This document shows positions 58,742-64,000 of a DNA stretch of 64,000 bases, in pieces. Position 1 is the first letter of the stretch. Every line of letters begins with the position of its first letter. The notes under the pieces are model-generated. The model was not told where the DNA came from and searched no databases. It saw only the letters and a program-made list of their open reading frames with translations. Where the stretch lies: contig JAFYYN010000105.1 of assembly GCA_017557525.1 (NCBI GenBank), forward strand, positions 1 through 64,000, in the 5' to 3' direction. The stretch is from Lachnospiraceae bacterium (GTDB lineage: Bacteria > Bacillota > Clostridia > Lachnospirales > Lachnospiraceae). The position numbers and the translations under genes were made by a program.

Positions 58742-59890
58742 TTATATTTCCTCTTTCAGGGAATATACATAAGCGAGGACCTCAGCGGTCATCTGGTAGA
58801 GCTCCTCGGGTATTTCCTCATCGATCTCCACGTTATGGTAGAGCATTCTGGCAAGGGGCTTATTCTCTACTATAGGGATATCGTATTTTGCAGCCTCTTC
58901 CCTGATCTTCTGAGCTAAATAGTCAGCACCCTTTGCGAGAAGTATGGGTGCCTCAGCCTTTGATTTATCATACTGTATTGCACAGGCTAAATGCGTAGGG
59001 TTTGTGATAACTACATCGGCCTGCGGCAGCTGCTGCATCATTCTCCTCTGGGACGCTTCCCTCATCCTCTGTCTGATCTGTCCCTTTATCTTGGGATCGC
59101 CTTCAGTCTGCTTGAACTCGTCCTTTATTTCCTGCTTGGACATTCTCATGTCTTTTTTGAACTTGAATTTCTGGTAGATATAATCCGCAAGACCAATGAC
59201 CAGATAGATTATTGCCACCTTAAACCCAAAATCAAGCACCTTTTCGCCGATATACATTACCGCGTCAAACAGGTTCATGTCATAAAAGGCATTTACAAGT
59301 CCTGCAGAATCACTGAGCTCCGAATAGGCAAGGTACCCGATAACTCCGATCTTGATTATGGCTTTTAAGAGCTCCACCATTTTATCAAGTGAAAATATCC
59401 TCTTAAATCCATTTATAGGATTTAATTTACTGAATTTAGGCATCAGGGGCTTTAATGTAGGCTGCCATTTTACCTGTGCCACATTTATGACTATCCCCAA
59501 AACTACGGCTATGGCAAAGCAGGGCAGACAGGTAAGTAATATAGTCCACAGTGCACTATCAATAAATGCCGCGGCGTGATTGACGGTAAAAACACCCTTT
59601 GAATAGGTTTCTATGGTGTTATAGTATTCCGGAAACGAATCCCAGAAATTTCCGCCTATGTACCCGACAAATACCTTTAAGCTCCCGAACAATGCCAAAA
59701 GCGTAACTGCGGTAGCCAGCTCCTGGCTCTTTGCAACCTGACCTTCTTTACGGGCGTCATCCAGTTTTTTGGGCGTAGCTTCCTCGGTCTTGTCTCCTCC
59801 TTCGTCATTTGCGAAGAACTGGAGGTTAAAGACTAAGAGTGAAAGATCCTTATCTAATTCCTCTCTCGTGTATCTCACGCCCATAAACAT
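58742..59890 (-). CDS. flhB: Flagellar export switch protein FlhB
   Basis: 382 residues: a short N-terminal extension, DKTEEATPKKLDDARKEGQV, four membrane helices, and the cytoplasmic autocleavage motif NPTH in VVITNPTHLACAIQYD. Cleavage there switches export from rod/hook to filament proteins. The start has no close ribosome site; ATG at 59890 or 59884 are both possible. Confidence 0.96.
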   Translation of the reverse strand: MFMGVRYTREELDKDLSLLVFNLQFFANDEGGDKTEEATPKKLDDARKEGQVAKSQELATAVTLLALFGSLKVFVGYIGGNFWDSFPEYYNTIETYSKGVFTVNHAAAFIDSALWTILLTCLPCFAIAVVLGIVINVAQVKWQPTLKPLMPKFSKLNPINGFKRIFSLDKMVELLKAIIKIGVIGYLAYSELSDSAGLVNAFYDMNLFDAVMYIGEKVLDFGFKVAIIYLVIGLADYIYQKFKFKKDMRMSKQEIKDEFKQTEGDPKIKGQIRQRMREASQRRMMQQLPQADVVITNPTHLACAIQYDKSKAEAPILLAKGADYLAQKIREEAAKYDIPIVENKPLARMLYHNVEIDEEIPEELYQMTAEVLAYVYSLKEEI

Positions 59891-59998
59891 TTTCTGTGCT
59901 TTCTCTCCTATTATCAGTCCACTTTTATGGTTTGCTTTTCCATTTTTTAACTCAGACTTCCCCTCTAGGTGAAGTCATTGGGATAGTCGACAGAATAA

Positions 59999-60781
59999 TT
60001 ATCCCGGCTCAAAATATGATATAGCCGTTCTCATGAGGTCGAACATTTCGTCAAATATCAGTTCTCCTACTGTCGGTATAAGCTGCATTACTATGAGCAT
60101 AACTGCCAGACCGACGAAAACCTTTAGCTGCATACCGATAACAAACATGTTCATCTGCGGTGCTACCTTTGCCATAATGGCAAGTATGGCATTTACTATC
60201 AAAAGAGCAGCAAATATCGGAAGTACTATCCTGAATGCTATCACAAAAAAGTCAACTATATATTTTAAACCCACATTATAGATCAAAGGATTTATGATAA
60301 CTCCTCCGACCGGTACCACCTTAAAGCTGTCTATTAAGGCATCAATCAGATAGTGATGCATATAGGTTATCATAAGCACAAGCATCACGGCATATTCGTA
60401 AACGACACCGCTGACCGTTACCTGAGTGGAGGTTACGGGGTCAAATTCGTTTACCATCGAAAACCCGATCTGCATATCCATCATATGTCCGGCAAGACTC
60501 AGTATCTGATAGCTTACATTTGCCAGGAAACCCAGGATCACTCCCGCCAGTAAGTTTTCGGCAACTACTATGGCATACCCCACAACACCCATATATTCCA
60601 ACGGCTCATACGGGGTTGCCTGAAAAAGCACCAGTGACAGTAAAAGCGTAAAACCGATCTTTGAGGTACGCGGCGAGTTTTTCAGGCTGAAAAAAGGTGC
60701 AGTATAAACAAAGCCGGAAACCCTGACCAGTATTACCACGAAAAATTCAAGCTGTTGTAATGTAAAAACCTGATCACTCAT
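59999..60781 (-). CDS. fliR: Flagellar export protein FliR
   Basis: 260 residues with about six membrane helices: LEFFVVILVRVSGFVYTAPF at the start and the conserved MQIGFSMVNEFDPVTSTQVT loop. Part of the FliPQR export gate. Its ATG overlaps the fliQ stop by four bases. The 108-base gap to flhB contains a partial copy of the dispersed repeat (CTTCCCCTCTAGGTGAAG near 59950-59968). Confidence 0.95.
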   Translation of the reverse strand: MSDQVFTLQQLEFFVVILVRVSGFVYTAPFFSLKNSPRTSKIGFTLLLSLVLFQATPYEPLEYMGVVGYAIVVAENLLAGVILGFLANVSYQILSLAGHMMDMQIGFSMVNEFDPVTSTQVTVSGVVYEYAVMLVLMITYMHHYLIDALIDSFKVVPVGGVIINPLIYNVGLKYIVDFFVIAFRIVLPIFAALLIVNAILAIMAKVAPQMNMFVIGMQLKVFVGLAVMLIVMQLIPTVGELIFDEMFDLMRTAISYFEPG

Positions 60782-61047
60782 CTTATAAACGCGTTAAAAT
60801 TCTCAAACAAGTACTCCATGTACTCTACTATATTGCTAAGTATCCAGTTGCCGGCAATTGTCAGCACCAGGAAAATGCTGATCAGCTTAGGCACGAAGGT
60901 AAGCGTCTGTTCCTGTATTGATGTTACCGTCTGCAGGATGCTGACTATAAGTCCCACTACCAGCGATACAAGCAGCATGGGCGCAGAAACCTTAATTATC
61001 AGATACAGGGTTTCACTCATCAGATTTACTACCATGTCAGCACTCAA
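60778..61047 (-). CDS. fliQ: Flagellar export protein FliQ
   Basis: 89 residues with two membrane helices and the family pattern LYLIIKVSAPMLLVSLVVGL, QTVTSIQEQTLTFVPKLISI. The start is TTG at 61047, six bases after GGAGGTGA; an ATG four codons later has no ribosome site. Confidence 0.95.
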   Translation of the reverse strand: MSADMVVNLMSETLYLIIKVSAPMLLVSLVVGLIVSILQTVTSIQEQTLTFVPKLISIFLVLTIAGNWILSNIVEYMEYLFENFNAFIR

Positions 61048-61093
61048 GACCGGTCACCTCCATACTCGAAATTTTTTAAAACACCTACATAAG

Positions 61094-61957
61094 CTAATAA
61101 AACGTCCTTACCAGCTGTCCTATTATAAGATCCCAGCCGTCTGCCACCACAAACAGAAGTATCTTAAACGGCATCGATATTGTGGTGGGTGGAAGCATCA
61201 TCATACCCATTGACATAAGGGTGGATGCTACAACCATATCCAGTATCAGGAACGGTATATAAATGAGGAAGCCTATGATAAAGGCAATTCTTAACTCATT
61301 CAGTATAAATGCGGGTATAAGCACGTTGGTCGGTACGTCATCCCTGGTTTTTACCTCCTCAATACCTGCTATATCAAGGAAAAGCTGCAGGTCCTTTTCG
61401 CCGCCGTCCATCTGCTCAAACATAAAATCTCTTATTGGTTCAAGCCCTAATGTGATCGCTTCCTCGGTATTGATCTCGCCCTTGTTTAAGGGTACGATCG
61501 CCGCATCGTAAATCTTTGTAAGCGTCGGTGACATTATAAAAAACGTCAAAAACAGCGCCAGTCCTATCAGCACCTGGTTAGGAGGTGTTGTCTGGGTACC
61601 AACCGCCGTACGTACAAAATGCAGCACTATGACAATCCTGGTAAATGAAGTCAGCATTACCAGGATGGACGGTGCCAGCGAAATAATCGTAAGTATTAAA
61701 AGTATCTGCAGAGTAGCAGAAAGAGAGCTCGTATTGTCCCCGTCAAACCGGAACGTGAGCCCGCCAATATCTCCCTCTACATAGTCATTGCTTACATCGG
61801 TATTTTCATTTGAAAGCGCAGAAGCCCCGTCGGTCACTTCAGTAGCTCCGACAGGTATTTCAGCACGACAAAGAGAGGTGAGTATGCATGCTATTGTAAA
61901 GATGAGCCCGAAAACCAGTGCTTTCAAAAGCCATCTCTTTTTTACAAACTCAATCAT
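61094..61957 (-). CDS. fliP: Flagellar export protein FliP
   Basis: 287 residues from the ATG at 61957 (AAGG upstream; an 18-codon extension begins with TTG and lacks a ribosome site). A signal-peptide-like N-terminus ([20 protein letters not shown]), an acidic periplasmic part, then the conserved [39 protein letters not shown] and [20 protein letters not shown]. Core of the export gate. Confidence 0.96.
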   Translation of the reverse strand: MIEFVKKRWLLKALVFGLIFTIACILTSLCRAEIPVGATEVTDGASALSNENTDVSNDYVEGDIGGLTFRFDGDNTSSLSATLQILLILTIISLAPSILVMLTSFTRIVIVLHFVRTAVGTQTTPPNQVLIGLALFLTFFIMSPTLTKIYDAAIVPLNKGEINTEEAITLGLEPIRDFMFEQMDGGEKDLQLFLDIAGIEEVKTRDDVPTNVLIPAFILNELRIAFIIGFLIYIPFLILDMVVASTLMSMGMMMLPPTTISMPFKILLFVVADGWDLIIGQLVRTFY

Positions 61958-62044
61958 GCTACCAACCTTTTCTTTCGCAGATATTCTTTTTTGATTATAT
62001 TTTCTCATCAACGAAATTATTTGCTGTTTTCAGCATACAATCAG

Positions 62045-62518
62045 TTAATGGATATTACTGTCTTCCTTGCCCTCATCCTCACCAATAAGCTTAGTCTCGT
62101 TAAGGATCTCTCCGGGCTTTTTATGATTTGTATTATCCTTCTTCTTCAGTATTTCCGACATCGTTTCTTTAAAGCTCTTTTCCTGTATTTCAGGCGGGAA
62201 ATTCTTTATATCATCCTTGGAAAGCTCACCGACTACCGTGATCGTATCCTTTGCCACGGCAATACAGAAATATCTTTCCCCTATCTCCACTATCTGGAGA
62301 TATTTGTTTGTACTTATCCTGAAAATATCGATGCTGCGGAAATTTGACTTTGCTGTCCTTCCAAGCTGCTTTTTCCCGACAAACTTAGTCGTATAATAGC
62401 TCGCAACGATTATCAGAATACAAAGGATTATAAGACCTATAAGCTTTAATACGCTTTTTATCCCGCCACCTTCGCCATTTAAGAAATCCGTAGCGGCAAA
62501 TACTAATCTGTATGGCAT
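62045..62518 (-). CDS. fliO: Flagellar assembly protein FliO
   Basis: 157 residues: one membrane helix (about 25-45, LKLIGLIILCILIIVASYYT), then the FliO soluble domain (NFRSIDIFRISTNKYLQIVE, RYFCIAVAKDTITVVGELSK) and a disordered tail. It helps assemble FliP rings. It starts immediately after the fliY stop, in the slot where cheY lies in Bacillus subtilis. Confidence 0.9.
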   Translation of the reverse strand: MPYRLVFAATDFLNGEGGGIKSVLKLIGLIILCILIIVASYYTTKFVGKKQLGRTAKSNFRSIDIFRISTNKYLQIVEIGERYFCIAVAKDTITVVGELSKDDIKNFPPEIQEKSFKETMSEILKKKDNTNHKKPGEILNETKLIGEDEGKEDSNIH

Positions 62519-63676
62519 TTATTTTATAACCTCTGTGACCTTTATACCAAAGGTCTCCTCGATAACTACCACTTCACCCTTTGCAACATACTTACCGTTT
62601 ACGAGGACATCAATCGGTTCTCCGGCAAGCCTGTTAAGCTCTATAATGGTACCCGGTGAAAATTCCAGTATTTCCTTTATGGACTTGCTTGTCCTGCCAA
62701 GCTCAGCCGTAACCTCGAGCGGTACATCAAGCAGCAGATCGATATTTTCGGTCTTAAGCAACGGGTTGTTCATTTCCATAAAAGGCTGGAACTGAACAGG
62801 AGCTATGTTTACATTCTGGACAGGCGGTGCCTGGAAAGGAACTGCCTGCTGAGGCTGAGCATACATACCCGAAGGCATACCCATACTTTCTGCGAACATG
62901 CCCTGGCTCTGCATCTGGGGCTGGGGCTGCGGCTTTGGTGCCGGTGCCGGCTGAGGCGCGGGTTTGGATGCAGGAGCAGCCGGCTCACTATCCGTCATGC
63001 TCATAAACTGCTCGTAAATATTTTTTGCAAAATCAATGGAATACATCTGCATTATCTCACTGTTAATGAGAGTCCCGATCTCCATCTTAAACGCTACCTT
63101 GACAAAGGTACCGGTAAGGAAATCGGCGATATCAGTTGCATTCATGATCTCTGTAAGCTTTACGAGACTGGCTGTAGGCGGGCTGATATCAATCTTCTTG
63201 CTAAGCATCGAAGACATTGAGGTTGATGCCGAACCCATCATCTGGTTCATAGCCTCTCCTATGGCACTCAAATGAAGATCGGTAAGCTCCTCGTTGACAT
63301 TGGTACCGTCTCCGCCCATCATGAGATTGGTTATTACTCTCACATCATCTTCTTTAAGTATCAGCAGATTGTTTCCCTCAAGTCCTGATGTATATAAAAC
63401 CTGTATGCATACACAGGGCTCGGCATACTCTGTAAGCAGACTGTCCCAGGTTGCATAAGAAACCTTAGGAGTAGTTATATTTACCTTCTGGTTTATCAGC
63501 TGGGACAGCGTAGTAGCTGCCGTACCCATGCTTATATTGGATATTTCGCCTATAGCATCCTTCTCTGCGTCGGTAAGGCCACCGTCCGGCACTGATACCG
63601 GCGAAGACTCGGCTGAAGGCATATTCACGCTGTTCAAAAGCGCATTGATTTCTTCCTGTGAAAGCATGCCATCCAT
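62519..63676 (-). CDS. fliY: Flagellar motor switch phosphatase FliY
   Basis: 385 residues. The N-terminal CheY-P-binding peptide MLSQEEINALLNSVN, a CheC-like phosphatase domain with two active half-sites (IGEISNISMGTAATTLSQLI and LSAIGEAMNQMMGSASTSMS), a Pro/Gln/Ala spacer (about 235-280), and a FliN-type C-terminal domain (LLDVPLEVTAELGRTSKSIK, GTIIELNRLAGEPIDVLV). It is part of the motor C-ring and removes phosphate from CheY at the switch. GGAG precedes the ATG. Confidence 0.96.
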   Translation of the reverse strand: MDGMLSQEEINALLNSVNMPSAESSPVSVPDGGLTDAEKDAIGEISNISMGTAATTLSQLINQKVNITTPKVSYATWDSLLTEYAEPCVCIQVLYTSGLEGNNLLILKEDDVRVITNLMMGGDGTNVNEELTDLHLSAIGEAMNQMMGSASTSMSSMLSKKIDISPPTASLVKLTEIMNATDIADFLTGTFVKVAFKMEIGTLINSEIMQMYSIDFAKNIYEQFMSMTDSEPAAPASKPAPQPAPAPKPQPQPQMQSQGMFAESMGMPSGMYAQPQQAVPFQAPPVQNVNIAPVQFQPFMEMNNPLLKTENIDLLLDVPLEVTAELGRTSKSIKEILEFSPGTIIELNRLAGEPIDVLVNGKYVAKGEVVVIEETFGIKVTEVIK

Positions 63677-63679
63677 TAG

Positions 63680-64000
63680 CTACTCCTCCTCTGTTATTAC
63701 CTGTGATATTTTTACCGCATAAGAATCCGATGATGTACCCGGGAATGCGTAAAACTTTTTTATATTTCCAACGAATACTCCCAGCTGGTCGTTTATCCTG
63801 GTATTCAGCTTTATGATATCGCCCTTCTGGATATTCACAAAATCCTTTACGGATATCGTGCTGCGGCCAAGCTCTGCCTTTATAGGGATCCTTGCCTTTG
63901 ATATTGCCACTTCGACAAGCTCCCTGTTTGCGGTAGTATCAACGCCTCTTATAGTCGAATACCAGTATTTGGTATTTAGTTTATCGATTACCGGCTCTAA
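63680..64000 (-). CDS. fliM: Flagellar motor switch protein FliM, C-terminal part (cut by right edge)
   Basis: The frame is open to the window edge. It reads LEPVIDKLNTKYWYSTIRG, then VAISKARIPIKAELGRSTIS, VQKGDIIKL-type IQKGDIIKLNTRINDQLGVF, and ends QVITEEE. This is the end of the FliM middle domain and its FliN-like C-terminal domain. A GTG at 63908-63910 is internal and not a start. FliM binds CheY-P and sets rotation direction. It precedes fliY, as in Bacillus subtilis. Confidence 0.95.
   Translation of the reverse strand, partial: LEPVIDKLNTKYWYSTIRGVDTTANRELVEVAISKARIPIKAELGRSTISVKDFVNIQKGDIIKLNTRINDQLGVFVGNIKKFYAFPGTSSDSYAVKISQVITEEE

Noticed and set aside
1..64000. Search for prophage, transposase, integrase and conjugation genes
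   Set aside because: None of the proteins shows such motifs. Mobile traces are limited to small palindromic repeats.

Overview
The window is typical low-to-moderate GC Firmicutes DNA and most probably comes from a motile, anaerobic member of the Lachnospiraceae (Clostridia). The evidence is the gene complement and order: a sporeformer-type fla/che operon with FliY, CheC, CheD, FlhF, FlhG and a WhiG/FliA-type sigma factor; pyruvate formate-lyase with its activase; a FeoA-FeoB fusion; Pro/Thr-rich spacers in surface proteins; and an intracellular GH5 glycosidase. The genus is inference. No integrase, transposase, CRISPR array, tRNA or rRNA gene was seen.

Layout. 1-1762: a cut gene behind a twin-operator promoter, then a HipBA-like toxin-antitoxin pair. 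2048-8249: ferrous iron transporter (FeoA-FeoB fusion), polynucleotide phosphorylase with a large leader hairpin, and a DegV protein. 8251-13476: four exported proteins of unknown function, two of them lipoproteins. 13693-24757: an ion permease, ispF, two membrane-anchored surface proteins, an LD-carboxypeptidase, a GH5 glycosidase, a HAD phosphatase, rlmH, a CBS-domain membrane protein and a chemoreceptor. 25112-32112: asd, ylmH, coaX, dus, a zinc-ribbon membrane protein and two GNAT acetyltransferases. 32100-37016: pflB-pflA behind a ZTP (pfl-type) riboswitch, then a GAF-GGDEF protein. 37220-44487: two small proteins, an EIIC-type permease, nagB, a GntR regulator, glmM, and a sugar-binding-protein-like domain fused to GGDEF. 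44600-64000: one long minus-strand motility and chemotaxis operon running from fliM (cut by the right edge) through fliY, fliOPQR, flhBAFG, pilZ, cheBAWCD, sigD and fapA to a SwrB-like gene and an MltG-like gene.

How it fits together. The motility operon encodes the export gate, the switch, the flagellar number and placement GTPases, chemotaxis adaptation enzymes and the flagellar sigma factor. A PilZ receptor inside the operon and two GGDEF proteins nearby suggest c-di-GMP control of swimming. NagB, the GntR regulator and GlmM link amino-sugar breakdown with cell-wall precursor supply. PflB/PflA is the fermentative acetyl-CoA source.

The most unusual content is in the untranslated DNA. (1) Four genes (LD-carboxypeptidase, CBS membrane protein and both GGDEF proteins) share a 5' UTR element that can fold as an H-type pseudoknot. 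Its first helix differs in sequence in each copy but always pairs, its second helix is constant, and it always ends 14-15 nt before the start codon. (2) A two-hairpin dispersed repeat occurs six times. It shows compensatory changes in one stem and ends in a conserved GAGGTG that is apparently used as the ribosome-binding site of rlmH and pflA. One copy is translated in frame inside dus. (3) pnp and ispF are preceded by large palindromic elements. (4) The chemotaxis operon encodes no receiver domain: CheB lacks its REC domain and cheY is absent from its usual slot.
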